A stretch of 64,000 nucleotides of DNA from Streptomyces sp. DH24. Its GTDB lineage: Bacteria > Actinomycetota > Actinomycetes > Streptomycetales > Streptomycetaceae. Made by a program: the position numbers and the translations under genes. Positions within the stretch are counted from its first letter, which is position 1, and each line of letters starts with the position of its first letter. The stretch covers positions 250,501 through 314,500 of the forward strand of contig NZ_JARVKW010000001.1 in the NCBI RefSeq assembly GCF_029813775.1. The letters run 5' to 3'. The notes beneath the pieces were generated by a model. That model saw only the letters and a list, made by a program, of their open reading frames with translations, was not told the DNA's origin and did not search any database. Of this stretch, positions 1 to 7,887 are shown piece after piece.

Positions 1-297
1 CGTGGGCTGCGTCGCGAGACCCACGTCGTACAGCGCCCGGTACAGCACGTCTCCGGAACGGTCCCCGGTGAACATCCGCCCGGTTCTGTTGCCGCCGTGC
101 GCCGCCGGGGCGAGGCCGACGATCAGCAGCCGCGCGTCCGGCGGCCCGAAGCCCGGCACGGGCCGGCCCCAGTACGTCTCGTCGGCGAAGGCGGCACGCT
201 TGACCCGCGCCACCTCCTCCCGCCAGGCGACCAGCCTCGGACAGGCCCGGCAGTCCGAGATCCGCCGGTCGAGAGTGGCGAGGCCGCTGGTGTCCAT
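1..297 (-). CDS. Uracil-DNA glycosylase, family 5 (UdgB-like), 3' part missing
   Basis: Partial gene: the first 99 codons are present and the frame stays open to the left edge. The N-terminus has a CxxC pair (Cys16, Cys19) typical of iron-sulfur cluster UDGs. Residues 61-80 read [20 protein letters not shown], the motif 1 of family 5 uracil-DNA glycosylases, which remove uracil and some other deaminated bases in base excision repair. The start is the ATG at 297. The gene is divergent from the S4-domain gene with 65 bp between the two starts, so both promoters must lie in that gap. The family call is firm; the C-terminal HPSPLN-type motif is outside the window. Confidence 0.9.
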   Translation of the reverse strand, partial: MDTSGLATLDRRISDCRACPRLVAWREEVARVKRAAFADETYWGRPVPGFGPPDARLLIVGLAPAAHGGNRTGRMFTGDRSGDVLYRALYDVGLATQPT

Positions 298-362
298 GCC
301 CCAACGGTAGGCCGACGTAATTTCCGGCGCCCTGTCCCGGCCCCGGTATTAAGGTCGGGGGC

Positions 363-1073
363 ATGGTTGCCAAGGATGCGGACCACCACGACAGGGTGGA
401 CGGGCACGGGGCGAACGAGGTCCCACGGCGCGGCGGCTCCCGCGATGCCGACCGGGCACGTACGGCCGAGGTCCCGAACAGCGCCGCCGCCGGTGCCGAT
501 GCCAACGCCGATGTCGACGCCGATGCCGGTACCGGCGCCAACGCCGATGCCCATGCCAGCGCCGAAGGCGCCGCCGTTCCCCAGAGCGGTGCCCCTGCCG
601 CCCAGGACACCCTCGATCCGAAGGTCGCCGCCGCCCTCGCCGCTGCCGAGGCCGCCGGCCCCAAGAGCGGTGAGACCGTCCGGGTCGACAGCTGGATCTG
701 GGCCGTCCGCCTGATCAAGACCCGCTCCGCCGGAGCCACCGCCTGCCGGGGCGGCCACGTCCGCGTCAACGGTGAGCGCGTGAAGCCCGCCTATTCCGTG
801 CGCGTCGGTGACGAGGTGCGGCTGCGGCACGAGGGCCGGGAGCGGGTCGTGATCGTGAAGCGGCTGATCCGCAAGCGGGTCGGCGCCCCGGTCGCCGTCC
901 AGTGCTATGTCGACAACTCCCCGCCGCCCCCGCCCCGCGAGGCCGTCGCCCCCGCCGGCATCCGCGGCCGCGGCGCCGGTCGCCCGACCAAGCGGGACCG
1001 CCGTGAGCTGGAGCGCCTGCGCGCCCTGAAAGGCTTGAGCAACCCGGGCGGCCGGCCCCGCGGCGGCCGGTGA
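363..1073 (+). CDS. S4-domain RNA-binding protein (Hsp15-like)
   Basis: A 236-residue protein with a single S4 RNA-binding domain at about residues 106-165 (VRVDSWIWAVRLIKTRSAG, then GGHVRVNGERVKP). This is the Hsp15/YrfH arrangement; the E. coli member binds stalled 50S subunits carrying peptidyl-tRNA. The C-terminus (about 200-236) is Arg/Lys/Gly-rich and probably contributes to RNA binding. The first ~100 residues are not part of the fold: residues 43-70 are an Ala/Asp/Asn low-complexity run encoded by near-repeated GCCGAT/GCCAAC hexamers. If that leader is not translated, a later start would be needed, but the frame keeps strong GC3 bias from the ATG at 363. Confidence 0.85.
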   Translation: MVAKDADHHDRVDGHGANEVPRRGGSRDADRARTAEVPNSAAAGADANADVDADAGTGANADAHASAEGAAVPQSGAPAAQDTLDPKVAAALAAAEAAGPKSGETVRVDSWIWAVRLIKTRSAGATACRGGHVRVNGERVKPAYSVRVGDEVRLRHEGRERVVIVKRLIRKRVGAPVAVQCYVDNSPPPPPREAVAPAGIRGRGAGRPTKRDRRELERLRALKGLSNPGGRPRGGR

Positions 1074-1170
1074 GGCAGCCACTGACTGGAGGTGCGGAGC
1101 CGTAGGCCCTGGGCGCGGGGCGGGCTCCGCGCTCCGGGCGCCGCACCACCGACGACAACGGCGTGAACGC

Positions 1171-1200
1171 CACCGTCACCGTCACCGTCACCGTCACCGT
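1171..1200. repeat. (CACCGT)5 hexamer tandem repeat
   Basis: Five perfect copies of CACCGT. The left end of the DoxX-like gene runs into it: its TGA stop (1194-1196 on the minus strand) is supplied by the repeat. Nothing else is visible between the S4 gene and this repeat. Confidence 0.9.
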
Positions 1201-1619
1201 CTGAGTATGCGCAACAGATCCGTGTTGTGCCCGCGCCGGGCCCACGCGATGAGGGCGAGCGGCAGGATCAGGATGACCGGCGTCGCGGCGTACTCGCCGT
1301 CGAAGACGGTGACCTGGACGACGAACGCGCCCACCATCAGCGCGCTCAGCGCCATCGCCGCGACCGACTGCAGCACGGGTATCAACAACGCGACGGCTCC
1401 GGCGAGTTCGAGTGCGCCGATGGTGTACATGCCCGCACTGCCCCAGCCGAGCTCGTCGAACGACTCGACGGCCGACGAGTGCGCGATCAGCTTCGGCAAG
1501 GCACTCGCGATACCGAAGAAGAGCGCGAGGACGACCTGCAGAACGCGCAGGGCGACACGGGCACGCCGGCCCCGGGCACTCGTGGACCCGGCGACGACAG
1601 AAGCGGTGTTTCCGGACAT
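1194..1619 (-). CDS. DoxX-like integral membrane protein
   Basis: A 141-residue protein with about four hydrophobic segments (roughly residues 24-42, 63-83, 88-107 and 114-129) and the ELAGAVALLIPVLQSVAA stretch typical of DoxX/DoxX-like small membrane proteins. Family members are often tied to redox or thiol stress but no specific reaction can be assigned. ATG start at 1619. It is followed on the same strand by nothing obvious; its stop lies within a hexamer repeat, so its C-terminus (RILRR) may vary between strains. Confidence in the family is moderate because the fold is defined mainly by hydropathy. Confidence 0.75.
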   Translation of the reverse strand: MSGNTASVVAGSTSARGRRARVALRVLQVVLALFFGIASALPKLIAHSSAVESFDELGWGSAGMYTIGALELAGAVALLIPVLQSVAAMALSALMVGAFVVQVTVFDGEYAATPVILILPLALIAWARRGHNTDLLRILRR

Positions 1620-1692
1620 ACGTCCTCCTGTGTGAAGCGGTCGTGGCTGTCACGGAGGAAGACCGCCGCAGCCCTCACAACTCATCGCTCAC

Positions 1693-1832
1693 CGCCGGCC
1701 TTTCCCCCAGGGCTCCTCCCCTGCCCCGGCCTTTCGCCACCCGGCCTTCCCCCGCCCCGGCCTCCCCCCGCCTCCGCCTTTCCCCGCCTCGGCCTTTCCC
1801 TGCCGCGACCTTCCCTCGCCTCGGCCTTCCGT
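1693..1832. repeat. Pyrimidine/purine-asymmetric degenerate repeat
   Basis: The plus strand is almost pure C/T with G only in short motifs, made of imperfect copies of a ~16-20 nt unit such as CCCCGCCTCGGCCTTTCC. On the minus strand this is a GA-rich tract immediately downstream of the methyltransferase stop. It has no coding signal. It may act as a transcription pause or form triplex/H-DNA, but that is inference. Confidence 0.6.
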
Positions 1833-2528
1833 CTACGCCCCCACCGGCACCGCCCTCACCCACGTCCCGTCCTCCGTCAGATACCGGTCCACCCGCAGGC
1901 CCGCCTCGCCGAGCGCCTCCTCGAACCGCTCCTTCGTCAGCGGCCGGGAGAGGAAGGTCTGGGTCCAGACCGCGTCCGGGAACTCGTACTCCACGTGGAC
2001 CGAGTCGACCCCGTCGCCCACAGGCTCCGCCGACACGATCCGCACGGTGAACCCGGCGGGGTCGACGCGCTCGCGCGGTACGCGGGCGTGGAAGTCCTCG
2101 CCCTCCCGCTGGATCAGCACACAGCCGTCCTCGGCGACATGCCGTACGCAGGTGCGCAGCAGTCCGCGCCGCACTTCGGTGTCGCCGGCGTGCACGAGGA
2201 ACGACGCGAGCATCACCACGTCGAATCTCTCGCCCAGGTCGAGCTTCTCGATCGGGCCGCATATGGTGCGCGCTGCGCGGACGCGCTCCAGCATCTCGGC
2301 GGACTCGTCGACCGCCGTGACCGTGAACCCGCGTTCCAGCAGTGGATGCGTCACCCGGCCCACGCCGCAGCCCAGCTCAAGGATGTGCGCCCCCGCAGGG
2401 ACGGCCGCGGTGATCACGTCCGGCTCGTTTCCCACCGGTAGCCGTGAGTACAGCTCGACCGCGCAGCCGTCCGGGGTGATCGCCCCCGGCCCCGTCCCCT
2501 CGTAGCCCTCACGCATTTTCCGTTTCAT
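1833..2528 (-). CDS. Class I SAM-dependent methyltransferase
   Basis: A 231-residue protein. Residues about 48-58 (ILELGCGVGRV) form the glycine-rich SAM-binding motif I, followed by an acidic strand end (TAVDESAEML) and DVVMLASFLVHAG as motif II/post II. The rest is a short Rossmann methyltransferase with a C-terminal beta region. The substrate cannot be told from sequence. The ATG at 2528 (MKRKMREGYE) is used; the internal ATG at 2516 is an equally reasonable start. The gene stands alone, with the TPR gene's end 104 bp upstream. Confidence 0.85.
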   Translation of the reverse strand: MKRKMREGYEGTGPGAITPDGCAVELYSRLPVGNEPDVITAAVPAGAHILELGCGVGRVTHPLLERGFTVTAVDESAEMLERVRAARTICGPIEKLDLGERFDVVMLASFLVHAGDTEVRRGLLRTCVRHVAEDGCVLIQREGEDFHARVPRERVDPAGFTVRIVSAEPVGDGVDSVHVEYEFPDAVWTQTFLSRPLTKERFEEALGEAGLRVDRYLTEDGTWVRAVPVGA

Positions 2529-2603
2529 GCCCGTCCAACGGACCGCGTCCGCACACCCGTTCCCCCTCGGGCACGGTTCACCCGACCGAGTGACGGCAGC
2601 GTG

Positions 2604-2621
2604 ACGGTCCTTGCGGACCGT
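2604..2621 (-). terminator. Short hairpin downstream of TPR gene
   Basis: A 7-bp perfect stem (ACGGTCC/GGACCGT) with a TTGC loop, 11 nt beyond the TPR gene's stop. There is no U-tail, which is common for Streptomyces terminators. Confidence 0.45.
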
Positions 2622-2632
2622 GTGGCACGGCG

Positions 2633-3013
2633 TCAGGAGTCGAAGCGCGCGGCCTTCAGGTACTCCGGGTTCGGGTCGAGGGCGGCCGCCAGCCGGAAGT
2701 GGCGTTTGGCCTGGTCGGGGCGGCTGAGACGCTCGTAGGTGCGGGCGAGCGCGAAGTGCGCGAAGGCGTTGTCGGGCTCGCGCTCCAGGACGATGCTGAA
2801 TTCCAGTTCGGCGGGTCGCAGTTGCGCGGCGGCGAAGAAGGCGCGCGCACGCAGCAGTCGCGCCGCGGTGTTCTCCGGATGGGCGGCGATCACGTCGTCG
2901 AGCAGTTTCACCGCGCCCCGCGGATCCCGTGCGGCGAGCAGCTGCTCGGCGGCACGGAAGTCGATGACATGGGTCTCCGGAGTACGTCCGGTCGATCCGC
3001 TGGTGTCGGGCAC
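2633..3013 (-). CDS. Tetratricopeptide repeat protein
   Basis: A 126-residue protein with three TPR-like helix pairs (AAEQLLAARDPRGAVKLLDD, ARAFFAAAQLRPAELEFSIV, ALARTYERLSRPDQAKRHF), i.e. a small protein-protein interaction scaffold. No catalytic motif. I chose the GTG at 3013 because the minus strand has GGAAGGA eight to fourteen nt ahead of it and because the sequence upstream of it belongs to coaE. It starts 50 bp after the coaE stop, so the two are probably co-transcribed. The function is unknown. Confidence 0.85.
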   Translation of the reverse strand: MPDTSGSTGRTPETHVIDFRAAEQLLAARDPRGAVKLLDDVIAAHPENTAARLLRARAFFAAAQLRPAELEFSIVLEREPDNAFAHFALARTYERLSRPDQAKRHFRLAAALDPNPEYLKAARFDS

Positions 3014-3063
3014 GGCTGAGTCCTTCCCACGCTGGAAGGGTTCAACGCGTGAACCGGGGGCTG

Positions 3064-3693
3064 CTATTCCTCCGGGCGGCCGGCCTGCTGCCGCGTCGCG
3101 GGGGCCCGGCGGGCGAGTTCGGCCCACACCTCCGTCACGCGCTGCCGCAGCTCCTCCAGCGGTACGTCGTTGTCGATGACGATGTCCGCGATCTCCCGGC
3201 GCTGCTCGCGGGTGGCCTGGGCGGCCATGCGCGCCCGCGCGTCCTCCTCGGTCATGCCCCGCTGCCGCACCAGCCGGTCGAGCTGGGTCTCGGGGCTCGC
3301 GTCCACGACGATCACGAGGTCGTACAGCGGCGCGAGGCCGTTCTCCGTGAGCAGCGGGACGTCGTGGACGACGACGGAGTCCTCGGCGGCGGCGTCCTCC
3401 AGTTCGCGGGAGCGGGCGCCGACCAGGGGGTGCACGATCTTGTTCAGGACGGCCAGCTTCTCCGGGTCGGCGAAGACGATGGAGCCCAGCCTGGGCCGGT
3501 CCAGGCTGCCGTCCGGGGCGAGTACGTCCGCGCCGAAGGCCGCGACGACCGCGTCGAGACCGGGCGTCCCGGGCGCGACGACTTCGCGCGCGATGCGGTC
3601 CGCGTCGATGAGGACCGCCCCGCACTCGACGAGCAGCCGTGACACCTCGCTCTTGCCGGCGCCGATCCCGCCGGTCAGGCCCACCTTCAGCAT
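3064..3693 (-). CDS. coaE: Dephospho-CoA kinase
   Basis: Catalyses the last step of coenzyme A synthesis, ATP-dependent phosphorylation of the 3'-hydroxyl of dephospho-CoA. The 209-residue protein opens with the P-loop [14 protein letters not shown] (residues 6-19), followed by [12 protein letters not shown], in which Asp is the catalytic base region, then the lid HPLVGARSR and the conserved VPLLTENGL and [19 protein letters not shown] segments. The length is normal for the family. ATG start at 3693. Upstream is a PAC2 gene in the same direction (163 bp gap with no visible feature) and downstream a TPR gene. Confidence 0.97.
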   Translation of the reverse strand: MLKVGLTGGIGAGKSEVSRLLVECGAVLIDADRIAREVVAPGTPGLDAVVAAFGADVLAPDGSLDRPRLGSIVFADPEKLAVLNKIVHPLVGARSRELEDAAAEDSVVVHDVPLLTENGLAPLYDLVIVVDASPETQLDRLVRQRGMTEEDARARMAAQATREQRREIADIVIDNDVPLEELRQRVTEVWAELARRAPATRQQAGRPEE

Positions 3694-3856
3694 GAGCGGA
3701 AGCTTAGGCCCTGCGACGGGCGAGCCACGCGGCGGGGACGGCGGACCGGCGGTGTACCGGCCGCCCCGCCCGGGCCGGCGGCCATCGCCGCCGGGCCGGG
3801 TCCACGACGTGGCGCCTGCCGTGCTCCGGGCGACGTCGCCGCTTTACGGACGCGCC

Positions 3857-4795
3857 CTAGCCCTCCCCTTCCCGCTCCGCAAGGAATCGTTCGAACTCGC
3901 GCCCGATCTCGTCCGCGGACGGGATCTCGACGGCTTCGGCGAGCATGTTGCCGCGTGTCTCGGCGCCCGCGGCGGCGTCGTACTGGTGCTCCAGGCCCTG
4001 GACGAGGGCGGTGAGTTCCTCGTCGCCCTCCTGGATCTGCCGGTCGATCTCCGTCTGCGTGCGGTGCGCGTCGGTGCGCAGTCCGTGGGTGACGCCGGGC
4101 AGGACGAGTCCGGTCGCCGCCGTGATGGCTTCCAGGACGGTCAGCGCCGCGTCCGGGTACGGAGAGCGGGCGATGTAGTGCGGGACGTGCGCGGCGACGC
4201 CCAGGACGTCGTGTCCGGCCTGCATCAGGCGGTACTCGACGAGTGCCTCCGCGCTGCCGGGCACCTGGGCCTCCTCGAAGGGGCTGCGGTGGCCGGGGAC
4301 GAGGTCGGTGCGGTTGCCGTGCGGGGTGAGGCCGACGGGCCGGGTGTGCGGGACGCCCATGGGGATGCCGTGGAAGTTCACGGACAGGCGCACGCCGAGG
4401 CGCTCCACGACATCCCGGACGGCGGCGGCGAAGCCTTCCCACTCGACGTCGGGCTCCGGGCCGGACAGCAGCAGGAAGGGCGCTCCGGTGGTGTCCTGGA
4501 GGATGCGCACCTCGATGGCGGGTTCCTCGTAGTCGGTCCAGCGGTCGCGCTGGAACGTCAGCAGCGGGCGCCGGGCGCGGTAGTCCACGAGCCGGTCGTG
4601 GTCGAAACGGGCGACGAGTTGGTGGGGCAGCGAGTCGAGCAGCCGGTCGACGATCTGGTCGCCGGTCTCACCCGCGTCGATGTAGCCGTCGAAGTGGTAG
4701 AGCATGACAAGGCCGGCCGATTCCTGGGCGAGCGCCATGTCGACCACGGCCAGGCCCTTCGGCTCCCATGCGTACAAACCCTGCGGATCAGGCAC
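3857..4795 (-). CDS. PAC2 family protein (proteasome-assembly-chaperone-like)
   Basis: A 312-residue protein of the PAC2 family, recognised from [19 protein letters not shown] near the N-terminus, [21 protein letters not shown] in the middle and [20 protein letters not shown] (about residues 205-224). The C-terminal ~60 residues ([20 protein letters not shown]) form a predicted helical region. Archaeal and eukaryotic relatives act in proteasome assembly, and actinomycetes have 20S proteasomes, but the role of the actinobacterial proteins has not been settled, so a proteasome function is only inferred. The start is the ATG at 4795. Confidence 0.85.
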   Translation of the reverse strand: MPDPQGLYAWEPKGLAVVDMALAQESAGLVMLYHFDGYIDAGETGDQIVDRLLDSLPHQLVARFDHDRLVDYRARRPLLTFQRDRWTDYEEPAIEVRILQDTTGAPFLLLSGPEPDVEWEGFAAAVRDVVERLGVRLSVNFHGIPMGVPHTRPVGLTPHGNRTDLVPGHRSPFEEAQVPGSAEALVEYRLMQAGHDVLGVAAHVPHYIARSPYPDAALTVLEAITAATGLVLPGVTHGLRTDAHRTQTEIDRQIQEGDEELTALVQGLEHQYDAAAGAETRGNMLAEAVEIPSADEIGREFERFLAEREGEG

Positions 4796-5110
4796 AGTGA
4801 CCGCTCCTCCTCGTGTTCGTACCGCACAACGTGGTGCGGGACACGCGCATTCCCCGCCCGTGGCCTGATCAGGCTGTCTTTACCGCCCTTTTCCCATCGC
4901 CGTCGCGGTCGTTGATGTGCGCGCGGCGTGTCGCGTCGTCGGCACGCGCGCGTCGGCGGGCGACGACGGCCCGGCGTGCGCGGAGTGAGGGCACGGCACA
5001 CGTTGCCGACCGAACGGTCACCGCGGGAACCGCTGAGGGCCCGCATCCTCGAAAGGATGCGGGCCCTCAGTTCACGAGCTACTGCGCAGTGATCAGCTAC
5101 TGCTCAGTGG
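4796..5110. other. Intergenic stretch between PAC2 gene and rpsA
   Basis: 315 bp. It holds the rpsA terminator hairpin (5035-5068), a tandem duplication of the rpsA 3' end (5078-5113) and presumably the PAC2 promoter near 4800-4900. I see no gene in it. Confidence 0.6.
5035..5068 (-). terminator. rpsA terminator hairpin
   Basis: A 15-bp perfect stem, GAGGGCCCGCATCCT pairing with AGGATGCGGGCCCTC, around a CGAA tetraloop. It lies about 42 nt past the rpsA stop on the minus strand. Confidence 0.85.
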
Positions 5111-5113
5111 TCA
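5078..5113. repeat. 18-bp tandem duplication at the rpsA stop
   Basis: Two adjacent near-identical 18-mers (AGCTACTGCGCAGTGATC and AGCTACTGCTCAGTGGTC, two mismatches). The copy at 5096-5113 contains the rpsA stop codon; the copy at 5078-5095 lies just beyond it. Confidence 0.8.
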
Positions 5114-6607
5114 GCTCTGGCCACCGGCGAGCTTCTCGCGGAGCGCGGCCAGCGCCTCGTCCGAGGCAAGCGCACCGGAGTTGTCCGGGCCCTCGGAGGA
5201 GTACGAACCGCCACCACCGGACGCGGCCGGAGCGGCGGCCTCGCCACCCTCGGCGGCAGCGGCGGCGTCGGCCTCGCGGGACTTGATGACCTGCGCCTGG
5301 TGCTGCTCGAAGCGCTGCTGCGCCTCGGCGTACTGGCGCTCCCACTCCTCGCGCTGCTTCTCGTAACCCTCGAGCCAGTCGTTGGTCTCGGGGTCGAAGC
5401 CCTCGGGGTAGATGTAGTTGCCCTGGTCGTCGTAGGACGCGGCCATGCCGTACAGGGTCGGGTCGAACTCGACCGCCGACGGGTCGGCACCGAAGGACTC
5501 GTTGGCCTGCTTCAGCGAGAGGCTGATGCGACGGCGCTCGAGGTCGATGTCGATGACCTTGACGAAGATCTCGTCGTTGACCTGGACGACCTGCTCCGGG
5601 ATCTCCACGTGGCGCTCGGCCAGCTCGGAGATGTGGACCAGACCCTCGATGCCCTCGTCCACGCGGACGAACGCACCGAACGGCACCAGCTTCGTGACCT
5701 TGCCGGGCACGACCTGGCCGATCTGGTGGGTGCGGGCGAACTGCTGCCACGGGTCTTCCTGGGTCGCCTTCAGCGACAGGGAGACGCGCTCGCGGTCCAT
5801 GTCGACGTCCAGGACCTCGACCGTGACCTCCTGGCCGACCTCGACGACCTCGGAGGGGTGGTCGATGTGCTTCCAGGACAGCTCGGAGACGTGGACCAGA
5901 CCGTCGACGCCACCCAGGTCCACGAAGGCACCGAAGTTGACGATCGAGGAGACCACGCCGGAGCGGACCTGACCCTTCTGGAGGGTCGTGAGGAAGGTCT
6001 GGCGGACCTCGGACTGCGTCTGCTCCAGCCAGGCACGGCGGGACAGGACCACGTTGTTGCGGTTCTTGTCCAGCTCGATGATCTTGGCCTCGAGCTCCTT
6101 GCCCACGTAGGGCTGGAGGTCGCGAACACGGCGCATCTCGACCAGGGAGGCCGGGAGGAAGCCGCGGAGGCCGATGTCGAGGATGAGACCACCCTTGACG
6201 ACCTCGATGACGGTACCGGTGACGATGCCGTCCTCTTCCTTGATCTTCTCGATGGTGCCCCAGGCACGCTCGTACTGGGCGCGCTTCTTCGAGAGGATCA
6301 GGCGGCCTTCCTTGTCCTCCTTCTGGAGGACCAGGGCCTCGATCTCGTCGCCGACGGCGACGACCTCGTTCGGGTCGACGTCGTGCTTGATCGAGAGCTC
6401 TCGGCTCGGGATGACACCTTCGGTCTTGTAACCGATGTCGAGCAGGACCTCGTCCCGGTCGACCTTCACGATGACGCCGTCGACGATGTCGCCGTCGTTG
6501 AAGTACTTGATCGTCTCGTCGATCGCGGCGAGGAAAGCTTCCTCGTTACCGATGTCGTTGACCGCTACCTGCGGGGTGGTGGCGGTGGTCTCGGTGCTGC
6601 TCGTCAT
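5111..6607 (-). CDS. rpsA: 30S ribosomal protein S1
   Basis: A 498-residue ribosomal protein S1 that helps mRNA bind the 30S subunit. It has four S1/OB domains, at roughly residues 38-107 (GDIVDGVIVKVDRDEVLLDI), 124-190, 208-277 (RSGVVSSIVNFGAFVDLGGV) and 294-363 (VPGKVTKLVPFGAFVRVDEG), followed by an Ala/Gly/Glu-rich tail. Four domains rather than six is the usual actinobacterial form. The ATG at 6607 (MTSSTETTATT) is preferred to the upstream in-frame ATG at 6715, because the family starts here and a GGAG lies upstream. The gene is monocistronic: a promoter at 6813-6841 gives a leader of about 200 nt, and a terminator follows at 5035-5068. Confidence 0.97.
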   Translation of the reverse strand: MTSSTETTATTPQVAVNDIGNEEAFLAAIDETIKYFNDGDIVDGVIVKVDRDEVLLDIGYKTEGVIPSRELSIKHDVDPNEVVAVGDEIEALVLQKEDKEGRLILSKKRAQYERAWGTIEKIKEEDGIVTGTVIEVVKGGLILDIGLRGFLPASLVEMRRVRDLQPYVGKELEAKIIELDKNRNNVVLSRRAWLEQTQSEVRQTFLTTLQKGQVRSGVVSSIVNFGAFVDLGGVDGLVHVSELSWKHIDHPSEVVEVGQEVTVEVLDVDMDRERVSLSLKATQEDPWQQFARTHQIGQVVPGKVTKLVPFGAFVRVDEGIEGLVHISELAERHVEIPEQVVQVNDEIFVKVIDIDLERRRISLSLKQANESFGADPSAVEFDPTLYGMAASYDDQGNYIYPEGFDPETNDWLEGYEKQREEWERQYAEAQQRFEQHQAQVIKSREADAAAAAEGGEAAAPAASGGGGSYSSEGPDNSGALASDEALAALREKLAGGQS

Positions 6608-6812
6608 GTGGGAAAGGGCTCCGGTACGGACATTGAAGTCGTAGGTACTGCTTACGCCGGGAGCCCGTTTCGCTCTGCAGAAGCCGGACAGCCAAGGAAG
6701 CGCCATTCCAGACACCGGGTGCCCGGTGGCGCCTCGACAACCGAGGGGACATACAACAGATGCGAGCGCAGCCTGCTACGTCTGAGGTGCGCAGGCCCGC
6801 AGCGCAACTTGT

Positions 6813-6841
6813 AGCATACGGGGGCAGCCGGGCAGGGTCAA
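6813..6841 (-). promoter_or_regulatory. rpsA promoter, vegetative sigma type
   Basis: On the minus strand, a -35 box TTGACC (6836-6841) and a -10 box TATGCT (6813-6818) are separated by exactly 17 bp. This is a close match to the HrdB consensus. The predicted transcript would begin near 6806, leaving a leader of about 200 nt before the rpsA ATG. Confidence 0.75.
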
Positions 6842-7800
6842 TGCGCGAACCGCGCACCCGGGACGGATCACCGCATACCCGGCACAAAACCTGTCTCCCG
6901 AGGCCATCAGGCACCGGGCTGTCCCTCTCGCGCGAGGCACGAGAACCGCCGGGACGGGCTGGACGGAAGAGTACGACGAGGGAGCCGATCATCCAAGAGC
7001 CCGTAGCGTCCGAACCCGAGGCCACCCGTCGGGACGCCGGAGTCGCGGAAAGCGTCCGGGCGAACCGCGGCTGGTGGGACCGCAACGCGGACGAGTACCA
7101 GACCGAGCACGGCACCTTCCTCGGCGACGACCGGTTCGTCTGGGGCCCCGAGGGCCTGGACGAGGTGGAGGCCGAGCTGCTGGGCCCGCCGGACGAACTG
7201 AAGGGGAAGGACGTCCTGGAGATCGGGGCCGGCGCGGCGCAGTGCGCGCGCTGGCTGGCCGCGCAGGGCGCCCGCCCGGTCGCCCTGGACATCTCGCACC
7301 GGCAGCTCCAGCACGCGCTGCGGATCGGCGGATCGTTCCCGCTGGTGTGCGCCGACGCGGGCGCGCTGCCCTTCGCGGACGGCTCCTTCGACCTGGCGTG
7401 TTCGGCGTACGGGGCGCTGCCCTTCGTCGCCGAGCCGGTGCTGGTGCTGAAGGAGGTGCGCCGGGTGCTGCGGCCGGGGGGCCGGTTCGTGTTCTCGGTG
7501 ACCCATCCGATCCGCTGGGCGTTCCCGGACGAGCCGGGCCCGGAGGGGCTCAGCGTCTCGGGTTCCTACTTCGACCGCACGCCGTACGTCGAGCAGGACG
7601 AGGCGGGCCGGGCGGTGTACGTCGAGCACCACAGGACGCTCGGCGACCGGGTCCGGGACGTGGTGGGAGCGGGCCTGCGGCTGGTCGACCTGGTGGAGCC
7701 GGAGTGGCCGGCCTGGAACACCTCGGAGTGGGGCGGCTGGTCCCCGCTGCGCGGCAACCTGATCCCGGGGACGGCGATCTTCGTGTGCGAGCGGGACTGA
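6841..7800 (+). CDS. Class I SAM-dependent methyltransferase
   Basis: A methyltransferase with the SAM-binding motif VLEIGAGAAQCARWLAAQG, the acidic strand PVALDISHRQLQ, and PFADGSFDLACSAYGALPFV plus EVRRVLRPGGRFVFSVTHPI as motifs II and III, the layout of the UbiE/COQ5-like group. The C-terminus is rich in Trp (EPEWPAWNTSEWGGWSPLRG). The start is uncertain: the only ATG/GTG before the conserved RANRGWWDRNADEYQ block is the ATG at 6841, which overlaps the -35 box of the rpsA promoter, so the true start may be a non-ATG codon near 6960-7010. No substrate can be inferred. Confidence 0.8.
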   Translation: MREPRTRDGSPHTRHKTCLPRPSGTGLSLSREAREPPGRAGRKSTTREPIIQEPVASEPEATRRDAGVAESVRANRGWWDRNADEYQTEHGTFLGDDRFVWGPEGLDEVEAELLGPPDELKGKDVLEIGAGAAQCARWLAAQGARPVALDISHRQLQHALRIGGSFPLVCADAGALPFADGSFDLACSAYGALPFVAEPVLVLKEVRRVLRPGGRFVFSVTHPIRWAFPDEPGPEGLSVSGSYFDRTPYVEQDEAGRAVYVEHHRTLGDRVRDVVGAGLRLVDLVEPEWPAWNTSEWGGWSPLRGNLIPGTAIFVCERD

Positions 7801-7887
7801 GGGCTGCCTTTCCCCTGATCCCCTGATCCCCGCACGCGTACGTGCACGCGCGCGTGCGGGCCCCGCGGGGCGTACGACACTGGGGGC

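Noticed and set aside
2559-2583. PHO-box-like GTTCCCCC and GTTCACCC
   Set aside because: The two units are 17 bp apart, not the 11 bp required for PhoP direct repeats.
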